NCBI GenBank assembly: GCA_005223375.1
Contig: RXOD01004086.1
Location: 1-29,325 of the forward strand
From: Amoebophrya sp. AT5.2
Taxonomy: Eukaryota > Sar > Dinophyceae > Syndiniales > Amoebophryaceae
DNA length: 29,325 bases
Reading direction: 5' to 3'
Part shown: one piece after another, positions 1 to 12,400 of the stretch
How the letters are laid out: every line of letters begins with the position of its first letter
How positions within the stretch are numbered: the first letter of the stretch is position 1
The notes under the pieces: model-generated
What the model saw: only the letters and a program-made list of their open reading frames with translations
What the model was told of the DNA's origin: nothing
The model's database searches: none
Made by a program: the position numbers and the translations under genes

Positions 1-26
1 CAAGTCTTCCAACACCAGACCAATGC

Positions 27-463
27 TCAGGCAAATGGGTTGATCCTCCCCTTAACGTTGTCGAAGTCGAAATCGTCCTTCTGCATCTGGCACGAAATTT
101 GCTCGCAAAAGACGTGCGGACTCCAGGACCCGCGGATCTGGTGAATCTTCAAGACCTTGGAAGTGCTGCTGCTCGATGCTGCAGCTCCGTCGTCAAACAC
201 CAGCAGCTTCGAGAAGTCGCCATCGACAAGCCCATTGTCCTCGTACTGCTCTTTCAAAGCGTCCGAAAACTGAATGCGGTCGCTTCCCAAGATTTCGATC
301 GACTTGCCCGTTTTGGTGTTGGAAGCGGTGAAGGGCGTTTCCTTCGGCGAGAAGTAGATCATCGGGTAGGGGGCGACTTTCGTCGTGATCTGGGTTTGAT
401 ACACCTTGGCGCGCCAGTCTATGGCGGGACCAGGTGGTAAGTAAGCACGAGGTAAGCGATTAT
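27..463 (-). CDS. Exon 6 of giant gene: C-terminus
   Basis: This terminal exon encodes about 145 residues in phase with exon 5. The part most likely to be coding starts at DWRAKVYQTQITTKVAPYPM and continues with EILGSDRIQFSDALKEQYED, KLLVFDDGAAASSSSTSKVL and GSWSPHVFCEQISCQ. It ends DDFDFDNVKGRINPFA and a TGA at 27-29. The DDFDFDN motif resembles DDFDFEN in exon 1. Sequence between 463 and 419 is exonic only if the first acceptor is used. The gene's downstream region lies off the left edge. Confidence 0.6.
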
Positions 464-3400
464 CTGGCGGGGCTCTCCGGGGTTCCCTTTGGTTGTCCTG
501 GGAAGAGGTTGGCAGTAGGAGCAGAAAAGCGGCTATCCGCGGTCGGCAGGACTGGCGCCCACAGCTCTGCAACCCCCTCCCCCTACAGCTGGCTACAACT
601 GAATCGCAACCCTACACGCCATATTTTGACCGGCTTCCGGGCCCTAGCAACATTGCAGTCAGTATAGTGGCTTCGCACTACAGACTCCCCAGCCCTCCGG
701 ATGGCTCACGTCCCGACGCCGTACCCCTCCTGAACCAGCTAGCTCCCCCCCTCATCTACGTCCTACCGCACCCCCACCCGCGTCGGGTAGACTTCCGAGC
801 GCCTTAATCGGCAGTCGCCACCCGAGGCCACTTGCCACTCAACATGTCGGCACCCATTACATTTACATCTGACAGCACTTACTAGCTATGGCCATCGTTA
901 CCACCTGCTGGTTTCTTCATACAGTTGATGCTGGCATCCTCGCCTCCTGTACCAGCCGGAACCTCGAACAGGGTTACCGGGTCTTCCGTCGAGGCAGCGC
1001 ACGAAAACTCCCGCTCGCGCTCGAGCGACTTGTCCGACCACATGTAGGAGTCCGAAGGGCAGCGGAGCTTCAGCTTCTTTCCGATCTGCATAGTGCTCTT
1101 CGAAGTGCCGCCCAACGCCCGGCGCCGCGGCTTTTTTCGAGAACGCCGCGGACGCGCCGGCAGTCGTCGTCTTGCTCCACGGTGGACGGTGGCGCCGTCT
1201 TCCTGTGCGTCGTCGTCGTCGTCTTCATCTGCAGCAGGTGCATTTTCTTCGTCTTCCGCAGTGTCCGCCTCAGCTTCAGCACCATCGTCAGTTTCCGCAG
1301 CGCCGGCGTCCGTTTCCATCTTCTCGTCCTGCTCTGGAGGTGCGGTGTTTGCATCTTCCGCGGCACCTGCGCCATGGCCTTCTTCCTGAGCTTCGTCGCC
1401 ATCATTCTCGCCTCCCGCTCCGGCGCTTCCTTCTAGCTCACCTTCGTCTTCGCCGGCTGCGGCATCCGCAGCAGCTCCTGCTTCCATCTCCCCAGGACCC
1501 TCGTCATCAACGACAATCAGCGCTGCGTTCTTCTCCGTCGCCAGCCCCGTCAAGGAACAGAAATCTTCCTTGATGACACAAGCGCCGCTCCAGAAGCGAT
1601 TACCCTCGTACGGCGCGCGGAATTCCGCATCCGGCGCGAACCCCACATCGCAGAAGCAGGAATATTCGTCGATTTCGTGCGCCGCGCACACGCCCTTGCC
1701 GACCAACCGCCCGTCGCACGGGTGCGCGTTTTTGATCGTGTTTCCCGCCCGGTCGGTCACGCAGCCCTTCACCACCTTTCCGACCGTGCCCGCGTCCGGC
1801 ACGTCGCACGGAGGGACGGGGTTATCAGAGCCCTCCCCCCCACCTGGGCCTTCGGAGTTTATCGACGAGTACAGATAAAACCGCTCACGAATGCGCTTGC
1901 GTAGCGATGTCGCGGCGCTGGGCGTCGACCCAGTAGACAGCTTAGCGCTCGAGGTAGATGCCGAGGAGAGCGACATAGATGTAGATCCGCAGAAGCTATC
2001 TCCTCTTGCCACCTCCCCACTGCCGCACGTGGAGTACGAGCTCATTTCCGCGCCCGCGAATTCCACCGCCCGCAGGAAGAACACCCCCAGCGAATCGTCC
2101 GCGTCGTTCTGGTACGTGTTGCAGAATTTCCGGAACACGTGCTCGCCCAGCGGAAACTGGCTGCCGGCAACCAAAATCGGACTCCCGCTCATGCCCTGCG
2201 AGTGGTAGTCATACCCTGTCTTGGGGAACTTCAGCTTTATTTTCAGAACGATCCGGTCCTCGGAGAAGTAGGGCGACCGCATGGAGTTCGGCGGCTTTAA
2301 GAACTCGTACTTCGGGACGTAGAGGAAGGCGACCTGCGGCGTTTCGGAGAGGGACAAATGTAAGTCTGGGTTGTCCTTGACCGCCTCGTACGCCTCGGAG
2401 TAGATGAACTTGAAGAACCCGAGCAAAAACTCCTTCCGCAGCTTGTCCAGCTTCTCGCAAATGCGGCCGCGGGCCTTGCTTTCTTGTTCAGAAGCTGCTT
2501 CAGCACCAACGCCCTGCACTTTGTCAGCCAGGTACAGCGCTGCTTGCCGCAGAAACTCCGGCTTCTCCACCTCCGGGCACGTGCGCACGAGTCGCGTGAA
2601 GGTTTTTTCGTCGAAATGCAGCAGCTCCTTCACGTCCTGCAGCAGGAAGTCACCGAGGATCTCGAGGTGGAGGTTGTACGCGAAGTAATCGAGGTCCTTG
2701 TCGAGCGGGTGGCGGCGGGAGAGTTCCTTGTTGCGGGCGACCCACGCCTCGAATTCGGAATCGATGGCGGCCAGGACGCGACGCCGCGAAGGCTGACCAC
2801 TTTCACGCTGCTCTCGTTCTGGGTTTTGATCGTCCTCTTCTTCGACTCCGCCAGGCATTTGCGCAAGCCAGAAGTCGTCTGCGTCTGCCGAGTCTGCAGA
2901 TAATGGCTCTTCTTCCTCCTCTTGGTGCTGCGAAAGGTCTTCCTTCTCTTGCTGATCCGCGGTTTCCACTTCGAATCTACTTCCCCCCAACAACATCTCA
3001 ACACCGAAATCCAACAACTGCCTCCTTTCACGTCGACTGCTCGCAGAAGCGCCAGCCGCTGCATTTCCATCTTCTTCCGCATTCCCAGCCCCAGCAACTA
3101 CTCCGCCGGCACTCCGCCCCGCTTCTCTGTCCGCCAGACTTCGCAGCTTCCCGTGCGAGTAAACGCGGATTTCGGGCGGGGGCGCCGTCACCGCCGTCGA
3201 GATATTGTACACTAAAAGCCCAATCATTCCGCAGGTGCCCAGCACCAGCCCCAGCGTGAGCAGGTCCGTGTACTTCTTCGGGATGTACTTTTTCGCCTTC
3301 ACGCCCTCCACGATCTCGTCGCTCATCAGCTCCTCGTCGGCATTCAGCTTCCCCAGTTTGGCCGCGTCCACCTCCTCAAACTTGTACTCGATTTTGAAGT

Positions 3401-6400
3401 CCGATTCCTCGTTGAGTTGCTCCGAATCCTCCAGCTCGTTCATCGAGTCCGGCACCCCGCACATCATTTCGGCCATGAAATCGTGGGAGGTTCGGCCCGT
3501 CTGCAGCCAGCTCTGCCGGTTCTTAAACATCTCCTCCTGAAACAGCGTGTAGCCGACGACGGATGTCTGCGACTGGTAGCTCTGATGATTCCGCACGCTC
3601 AGGCTGGATTGGGACGTCGCGAGGGCGGCGGAGGAGAGCAGTTGCGCGTTGGAGGCACCGTAGGAAGCGAGGCTGGTGTCCTCGCGCTTGGACCTGCTCT
3701 GCGGCTTATTGCCGGACGAGAGAATCTGCACATTGGACGAAGAGCCGGTGTACACGGACATGCGGCCGTCGGACCCGATGGAGATGCGCGTGATCGACTC
3801 GCGTGCTGGTGACGGGCGGCCGCTTGTCGCGCCGGACCGGCTCGAACTCGAATTCGGATTCCCGCCCGGTCTTTCCGCGGATTTCGCCCGGGCAAACTGT
3901 TCTTTCAGTTTTTTCTTCTTCGACCGCAGGCCCCCGAAAATCTTCTTCGCCAGCTTGGTGCCCTTCTCGCCAACCTTCGCCTGGAAGTTCGCAGCGTGCG
4001 ACCCCACATCCGAAGATCCCAGCGCAACGATTTCCTTCTTCACCACCCTGTCCTTCAGCATTTGCGCCTCCAGCTCCCGGTTTTTGGCCTTCTCGAAGGC
4101 GTCCTTCCCCTTCCCGCGGATCACCGACTTTCGCGCCGCGTCGTTGGTTGCGTCGTGGACCATGTTGCCGTCCTTGTCGTACTTGTACTTGCGCTGCGCG
4201 GAGGGCGGCAGCGGCTTAGCGCCGAAGTGCACCTTCATCACGGCCCCCTGCGAAGTCGGCCACAGGTAGTTGGCCGTCTTCACCTGCCACTTGTACTTGG
4301 CCTGCTCCGGGGGCGGGGGCTCATCTGGCGGCTCCTCATCGTCCTCGGCAGGCCCGTACTGCGGCACGGACTCGGTCACGGTGCCGAGACCCTCCGTCAT
4401 GCGGCGCGGGGGGGGAGGGCCGTCGGCAGGCCAGCTGCCGGGTGGGTTTTCGTCTCGGGGTGTGGTCGGGTCGTTGGCTTCGTGGTTGCTGGGCTCGTCG
4501 CGGTTCGGACGTGCTTCGTCTTGGAGCTCCTCTCCATCAGAGGAGTCATCGGATCCCGACTCGCTGTCACCTACTTCTACTTTTCCGAATTTACCATCAC
4601 CGGGCGCATCGCCGTCGCTAGTCTTGCGCCGGGAAGTCGCTGCAGCTCCAGACAATTTGTTCCCCGCAGGAACCCCGCTCTCAAGTCCATCCTTCCCTTC
4701 CCCGCCATTCCCAGCTGGTTTCTTCGATTTTCCCTTCTTGCTCGCCGTCGTTCTGCCAGCTTTCTTTTCGGGCTCCTTGTCCGTGATTTTTAGCATGCCG
4801 CGGTCGGAATTCATGTACGTCGCGGCGAGCGAGTACATGTGCGCAATGTTCTGTCCGCGAAGCGATCTCCGAGCAGACGAGCACACGGAGTTCATCACGC
4901 AGCTGGTGTGGCCGCGCATCGGCAATGCGCGGTCGTTCTTCATACCAATCAGCTTGATCCCCTTCTCGCAAACTGTCCGGATCCCCGCACGGTTTACATA
5001 CACCATGGGCAAGCAAGGCCGAGGGTCGGCGAGCGACTTGACCTGTAAGGCCGCGAGTCGGTCTTTTGGCGTTGGGGTTTATTCCATGGCGCTGGCCGCC
5101 TCGGCCAGTCCTCTCCTGGGCTTTTTTTGCGTCCCATTGAATTTGATCGCGCGCCAGCCGCTGCCGAGATTCACTGAGCAGCCAAGAGCGTGGCCGCGGC
5201 GCGCCCGATGCTTTGTCTTTGCTTGACAAGCACGAAGACGAGGCGGCCCGCTAGAAAACTAAAGGCAAGGCGGAAAGTCGCAAGCCGAGCCAGGCGGCGC
5301 CATCGCCATGGCTTTGTCGCTGACGGAAGAACAGACGGGGGACGCACTTACTCGGAGTGACCCGCATGATCTGGAGGCCCTGGCAACTTTGTCGCCGAGA
5401 TTCGGGGGGCGGCGAGGGAACTAAAAGAGAAAGCAGAATGAAGGAGGAGGCCCGCCACATCGACGAAGACGGTACACAGGGAGGGGCTCGCGTACGTGGG
5501 TGCTGCCCAAGAATTTGCCCCGGGACCGTATGCAAAGACTCCCCGCCGGTGAAGGTCCGCACCCGCAGCACCTGCGTGCCCAGTTAGGTAACAACGGCCG
5601 GGCAGCGCTCCAGCCGCAAGGCAATACCCGCCAGCGCAGGGGAAGCAAAGGCGGGCCTCTTCAAGATAGCGCGGGCGCGATCTGTGTCAGTTTCTCCCTG
5701 CTGCAAGTCTTCGGCGTGCGTCGATGGATCCAGCAGAGGCGCTATCTACGCGAGACGCGCGCCCTGCTGTTCTATGGTATGCCGCCTGGGTTTTGGATTC
5801 GGAAGCTCCATGACCAGGAGGGCCAGGCGCCGCATGCTGTGGAAAGGATTCCCGCCCATCTCCTACAGCCCTTGGCCCCGCCCGCCTGGTTTCCCCGGCT
5901 CCTCCAGTTTCGACGGTTTATATGCAGAACGCCCAGGAACTCAATCGCGAGCCCTGCCAAAAAAATCGCGGACGTTGCGGATGGAAGCACGGAGCACGCG
6001 CCAACCCGACCCGCGACCCCGCGGCACTCCTTTGCCGAACGCGAGTCCAAAAACACGCGCGGAGACGCCAGACCAGACCGCGCGCCCAGCTATGTCGCAC
6101 TCTCTTACACAAACCGGGCGGGGGCAGCCAGGCCCAGGCCCAGCAACCCTGTGAAGAGCGCGCACCCCGCCCAGCTCTCGGGAGCTGTGGGCGGGATGCC
6201 GACCCACGGCGCTGCGCGCGATTTCAGTGAATCGATCACGAGAATCATTGCGGCCGCTGCGCCCAACCGCTCGCCAGTGGAGAGATTCCGATTCGCCCTC
6301 GACGTTATTAAAAAGATGCGCCATGGCGTCTGCCACCACGTGCGCAGTCCCCATATGGAACGCTTCCAGATTGGCGGAAAGCACTCGCGGGCGGGAACAA

Positions 6401-9400
6401 CGTGCGTCAAGCGAAGCGCCGAGAGTCCCGCGGGAGTAATCCCCGGGCTCGAGATGGCTGCTTATGAAAGACGACCCAGATCCGCGCCCGTGATCGGATT
6501 GGGATAGCTCCGGGACACCATCGAGAACACGGGCACCCTGGAGGATTTGCATAAAATTCTCGGACGCCAAGCGACGGCCTTGGCAGACTCAACCACGGCG
6601 AGCGAGACCGACCGAAAGCCACGGGAGAGCCTGCGCTCCAGAAGATCGAATCGCGGACAAGCGAGAATGTCCAGCCAGTCACGTCGAAGCCTGGCCCAAG
6701 GAAAGAGTCGAGGAACTTTGCGAAAGCGACAGACCGGCCGGCGTACACGTACCAGGACGCGCGTGCCCACCTCCATCGTCGGAGCGCTCGCGTGCCCCCC
6801 GCCCCGTAACCCGGGGCGGGTTGCGCTTTCGGGAGTTGCGTGACACGGCGGAACCAACGCGCCCGCTCTCCCATCCTAGAGGCCCGCAGCTCGATTGCGA
6901 TTCATCCAGCGACGCCACTACAAGGATCTTATGTAGTAGAGACGAGGCGCATGCCGTTCGCCTGCAGAACGCGCCCCCGCAGCAGAGGGGGCGCCTGCTA
7001 GCTTTTGCGGGCCGTTTCTTGGAGGCAGCGCCCGGAACACGCCTGAGAGACGACGCGCCACGATCGAGCAGGAACAACAAGGCCAAGCAGTGGGGAAGCA
7101 AGGCCCCCACGGCGAGGAGATGAACGCGGACGGCGCGCAAGAGACGACGACAGAGCGAATTAATTCGCACGCCGTCCCTGGCGCGAGTCGGTAGACGCGG
7201 CTCCGCCTCCAGCTATGGACGTGGCGCGCGACTGGGGCGAAAGCTTGGGCCCAAGTTTCTGTCGGTGTCGTTTAGTCGAAACGCCCGCCATATGACGCCG
7301 CCGATTCCGACCTCGAAGGTGTGCGCCGAAAAACTCAGCGGGACTATGTCGAGGACCCGGATGTGCATCGGGGTGGCAGTGCGTGCGAAGTTCTCGGCGG
7401 AATGTGCTCGCGCTGGAAGGTCAAGGGCGTGGGTGACCGACCAAGGCGCGTCTGCTTTTTTCTATGGCAAGGAAAGAAACGAGGCAGCCCGGCGACTGAC
7501 ATGGATGACCGTAGCACCCCGGCAAAATCATGAAGAACCAAGAGCAAGAGGGCCACAAGATGGCGAAAGCGGCCGCGAGGATCAAAGCAAAGAGCGGGGA
7601 GAGATCTAGAAGAAGACGCCGGCGGACTTGCAGAAAGCCGCAGCTTTACTTGAGGACCGCGACGGGGGCGGGGCGTCGGGAGCAGAAGCGTCAAGCCCCA
7701 CCAGCGTGCGCGATGCGCTTGCGCTTGGGCGGTGCTTCTACTTCCGCGGCAGAATGAATCGGCAACCGCCAACGACGTCGGAGGCGCATGATAAAACGAC
7801 CACACAGCCCAAGACCCTCGCGACCCGGCCGATTTTCGCGGACCACATCCAGACCAATCCAGAGTGTTTGACGCTGACTGCTGTGAACGGACGAGAGCAG
7901 GAGACTCCAGTCGCCAGCCCCTCTTGGGTGCGACGTAGTGACGTAGAGATGGCGCCAAACATGTCGGCCGTCACTTTCCGGATAGCTTATCCCGATCGGG
8001 TTACTCGAACTCCGAGTGAGTCGCTTATTAGATTGGTGGGGCAATTAATCTTGGCTGTTGATGTTGAGACTTATAATCTGCTAACTGAGCTTATCCGGAA
8101 GAAAATGGCTAAAGCGGGCTTCGATAGGCTGAGACTCTCGAAGGAGATGCTGACTGGTGAGGAGAAAAGAGGGCTGAGGGCTGCTCACTTATAAGAGTGC
8201 GGGGCTGGGAGGTGAGTCATTGGAGGAGGATGGTGATATGGTCCAAAAAGCCTCCGCTCGAGGACCACATCCAGACCAACTGCGCGCGTTTCGCGCTGGC
8301 TTCTGCACTGGAAAAGTGCGGCACCGACTACGAAAAAGGAACGCAATAGAGAGGCACCAGAAGAAGCTGACCAAACAAAAGGAAAAGGAGGGGGAAGGCG
8401 TGCTGCGCTGCGTCTCGCTCTTTAGCGCGCCGCTCGTGCTGCGCATGCTGACGGGGTTCGTAAAGCTAGCGGACCAGCCACGGCGGGCGTGCCGCTGTTG
8501 GAGAGGCTGACGGAGTCCCAATTCCAACCCAGCGAACCAGCTCCAGAACGACAAGCGGGCAGCGGCCGACAGCTCCTGCGCTTCGAAACAGTTGGACCGG
8601 ATTCAGCATCTCGAAAAGCATGGGCGCTAGACGTCGCGGCGCCCCACGACAAACGCGCCGCGGCGCGCGCGAAGTTGCAAAGCACTAACGACGCTGGTGC
8701 GACGCGGGCGGCGAGTAAGTATGAGCATCGGCCGCGGACTCGCGCACCCACGCACGGAAGCAGCGGGGCGGTCCGCGCTTTTGGTTTTTCGCGAGGCTGC
8801 AGCCGATACGCCTCCGCGCCGCGCCGTGGCTGCGACCCTTGTGGGCGGATTCCTCGGGCAAAGGTTCGCGCCTTCGGCGCTGCTCATCAGTGTCGGGCGG
8901 CACGGGTTTGACGCCCTCGGGGGCCGGTGTTTCTCTCGTCGCGTCATGAATGACGTTGGCGCCGGAGCAACCAAGCAAAACGCTGGAACGTGGGCCGGCG
9001 GAATTCTGGAGCATCGGGCTGGTCCTTCTGCGCCTCAGCCTCAGCGCGGACGAAGCCGGCAAGACGAGGACGCGAACCATACCAACGCCGCGGCGGAGGG
9101 CCCTGGCCGAGTGGCTCCGCCAGACATGACATCGACAGCAAAGCCACCAGCTGCGACGGGCGGGAGTGCGGCAGGAATAGCGCCCAGATCCGACGAGGCT
9201 TCCATATGGATGCCATTTTGGACGCCTGACCGGGGCCGATTTTTGTCCGACTTCTGCCAGGAAACGGCGGAGCGAAGAGCTCCGCCGCTCGTTCAAAACA
9301 AAAACAAAGACCCGAACCAGGCGGACACTCGCAAAAAAACGCCGGACCGAAGCCAGCACGTTCCTCAGCCCGAAAGCTGGCGCAAACATCAGAGGGAAGA

Positions 9401-12400
9401 TCCTCTGGGTGGCTTCCAAACATCTGGCAGCGTTGATCCAGGACATGGCTCGCTGGGGCGTTCACGCCAATGATGCGAGCCCCTGGCCCGAGCGCGGCTC
9501 GCGCCACGCTCACGTGCTCGCGGCGATGCCCTTGGCCGGAGATATGACGCCAAGCGATGCGAGCGGAGCGCCTGCCAAGGAGGCTGAGCAGAGCCGGGGG
9601 AGGCGCGGACGCAAAGTCTCAGCTGCCGAGCCTGCCGATGGCGGTCCGGGAGCCAAGTCGGCGGCGTCCGTGGGGAGTCCGTAACGCCGAATGCCTGCGC
9701 ACGGGATGCGGGGGGCGGAGATGATCCCGCAGCCGATAGATTGCAACTCGCAGCGGTGCCAAGCGGCGCGCGACAGCCTGCAGATTGATGGCGGGGGGTG
9801 CAAAGCCATTGCAGACGATTGACGATGCCGCTCGCTAGATTGCATAGCGAGGCTCGCTGCAAGCGCGCACGGCAGTGGTAGGCCGGCCATGCGATAAATG
9901 ATCGGCAGCACACCCAGGAAAAAGCTGTCGCGGGCGGTTGCTTGGCGAGGGCGGATGCCAAGTAAGAAGGCGCGAGGGGCCGCCCACCACGTCGCGCAGC
10001 CAGAGGGGGAGCGTGCCCGCCCCGGGGGGGGAGCCGGCGCCTATCTCGACGGATCGGCCCGGATCCCGCGCGCGAATTCTCCCGCGCGGCCATACTTTTT
10101 GCGTCACGTGCCTCGCCTCGCTTACGGAGGCGGCCACTTAGCCGCTTGACGAGAATCCGCGGCGTCATTGCCCGACTTGCCGCGTAGGCTGAAGCAAGAG
10201 CAAGCAAATGCAAGCCCATGCGATCGCGGCCGCTATCCTCTTCACGGAGGATTGCCATTCCTCGCCGTTTTCTTCTGATTTGGCCCAGCCAGCGCCGAAA
10301 AGTCCCAAGCTGCGCCAACCTCTACGACAAGACACCAGCCACGAACTCAGCCCGCTTCTGCCGCGATGGGCCGCCGGCTTCGTGACCGAACTGAAAAAGG
10401 CCAAGGACCGGAAGAAGGATGTGGAGGCAGTCCGCATCGTGGCGACTCCGTTGGCTTTTTTCCCCCTCGGGGTCGGGATACGCATCCAAGCGGCTTCCCC
10501 CGGCCGCTTTTGGATAGCGAGCACCAAGCCAGGCAGGGAGTATCCAAAAGCGGCCGGGGCAACTTATAGCGCAGGCCTCTAATCGGGCAGAGAGACCCGG
10601 AGTTGGGCTGTAGACACCCTCAAACCGGCGCAAAGCTCGGGCCCGGCCTGCCGCAGCAATCCGAAGACGGTCAGAAGTTCGAGCCTTTTCACAAGCGACC
10701 GAACAAGAGAGCAGCGCGCGTCGACGAAATCAGCAGTCGTTCGACGCGTCGGCCGCGGGAGGATACGAGGATCCTCGTGCTTCCGAACGAAGAGCGCAAG
10801 GATATCAGCCGACCAAGCTGCAGCCGATACGCTTCCGCCTCGGGCTGTAGCTGCGACCCATGCGGGCGGATTCCTCGGGCAACGGTTCGCGCCGTCGCCG
10901 CTGCTCCCACCCTCGCCAGTGTCGGGCGGGACAAGTTTGACGCCCTTGCGGGCCAGTTTCTCTCGTCGCATCATGTTGGCGCCGGAGCACCCACAGCGCT
11001 GGGACCTGGATGGAATTCCAGAGCATCCATCGGGCGGACCCTTCGGCGCCTGATGCTCAACGCCAGAAACCCCAGCCCGCTTCCTCCGTTTTCTATCGCA
11101 CCGCCGTCATTCGCTCTCAGTTCGTCAGGGGGTCGGAACGACTGCCCTCCCCCGGAGGCCGACGCCGCGCGCTCAGTCAGAATTGGTGCGGCGGTGCCCT
11201 CTTTCGACTCGGGCAGCGCGAACCGCGACGGACCAGATCGGCCGCGCGCCCAGATTAACGAGCCCGAAGCGTGGCGCCGACTCGCTCCGCTGCTGCGCCC
11301 CCCTGTAATGGGATCCCACGAGGCGCGAACACTCCGCCCGACTAGTCCGGGTCGTGGCTGCCAGCGCTCGGATGGCGATGCCGCGACGATTGCTGCCATC
11401 AATCGCGGCGCGGCCGAAGCCCTCGCCGCTACTCGCGCGACTGGAGCAATTGCGGCACGGCTGGCACGCTGTCAGGACGCGCAGAAGACTCTGCGCCGCG
11501 GCTGTCTTCGCACCCTCCCGCCGCTTCGTCTGGGTCTGCCGTGTCCACTCCGCCCGCGGTTTTGGTTCTGAGTGACGACGACACCCGCGACGGATTCGAC
11601 GACGGTGGCACTTTGAGCGATTGCTCCCCCCATGTGAAGCCCGCGGCGTGATCCGAAGCAAATGCGCAGACGATGGTGGCGCCGCGGTGGCGATCAGTCG
11701 CGGGGTGGGTGCTGTAACATGACCGGGCGCTCTTCGCGTGCTACTGTTTCCCTCCCGCTTGCGTGTTCTGTGCTGGTGCAAGGCAGGCGGTGGAGCTGCA
11801 TGCGGATGATGAGGAAGTGGAGGCGGTGGAGGGTGTGTCTGAAGAGTAGGCGTCGGAGATGAGGAAGGAAGCAACATGGGGGGACAGCACCACCCTACAA
11901 GCAGCAGCAGACGCGTACAGATGTGGACTCCGCTTGCTCACCTCCTACCACGAAGCCGGCGCGAGGATCATAGCGCCGATGGCCAAACATGACGGCGAAC
12001 GGCGGAGGGCGGCGGTTCGGTTTTGGACCAGCGCACGCGTCTACCTCCTTCGACGAAAAAGGTCTGACGCCGACAAAAGGCATAGCACTGGGCCCCAGAA
12101 AGAAGCCAGCAAGGCAGCACCGGCAGCAAATCGCACGCAGCTACTAACTTGGGAGCAGTATCGCGGCGGCAGTGCAATCGTGTGCGCCAGCAAATGCTGA
12201 CGGAAACAAATGCCAAAAACCAAGCGCAAGGCCATCAAGGCGGTCGAGTTAGCGGCCGCCATGGATGCCATCGCGCGGACGACCAGGCGCGAAACTGTGC
12301 CGCAGCCTTGCGGCGACATGGCTGGCGTGCGAGACGAAGCAGCCCCCCGCGGGAAAGCTGGACACAGTCAGCCAGTGGCTGCGTGCGGCAATGCGGGGGC

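Noticed and set aside
2165..2205. GMSGSPI in exon 5 resembling the active-site serine motif of trypsin-like proteases
   Set aside because: No matching His or Asp motifs lie at the expected distance upstream, and the surrounding sequence does not look like a protease fold.
4270..5226. 318-codon plus-strand frame over exon 5
   Set aside because: It is the antisense shadow of a well-supported coding exon and is Ser/Pro/Arg-rich without domain features.
5500..6507. 335-codon plus-strand frame and a 209-codon minus-strand frame over the same bases in the giant intron
   Set aside because: Both strands are open over the same GC-rich DNA, which points to scarcity of stops. Neither product shows a recognisable motif.
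10603..11571. 322-codon plus-strand frame in the giant intron
   Set aside because: It includes the 240-bp repeat, whose two copies differ by frame-breaking indels, so coding constraint is not supported.
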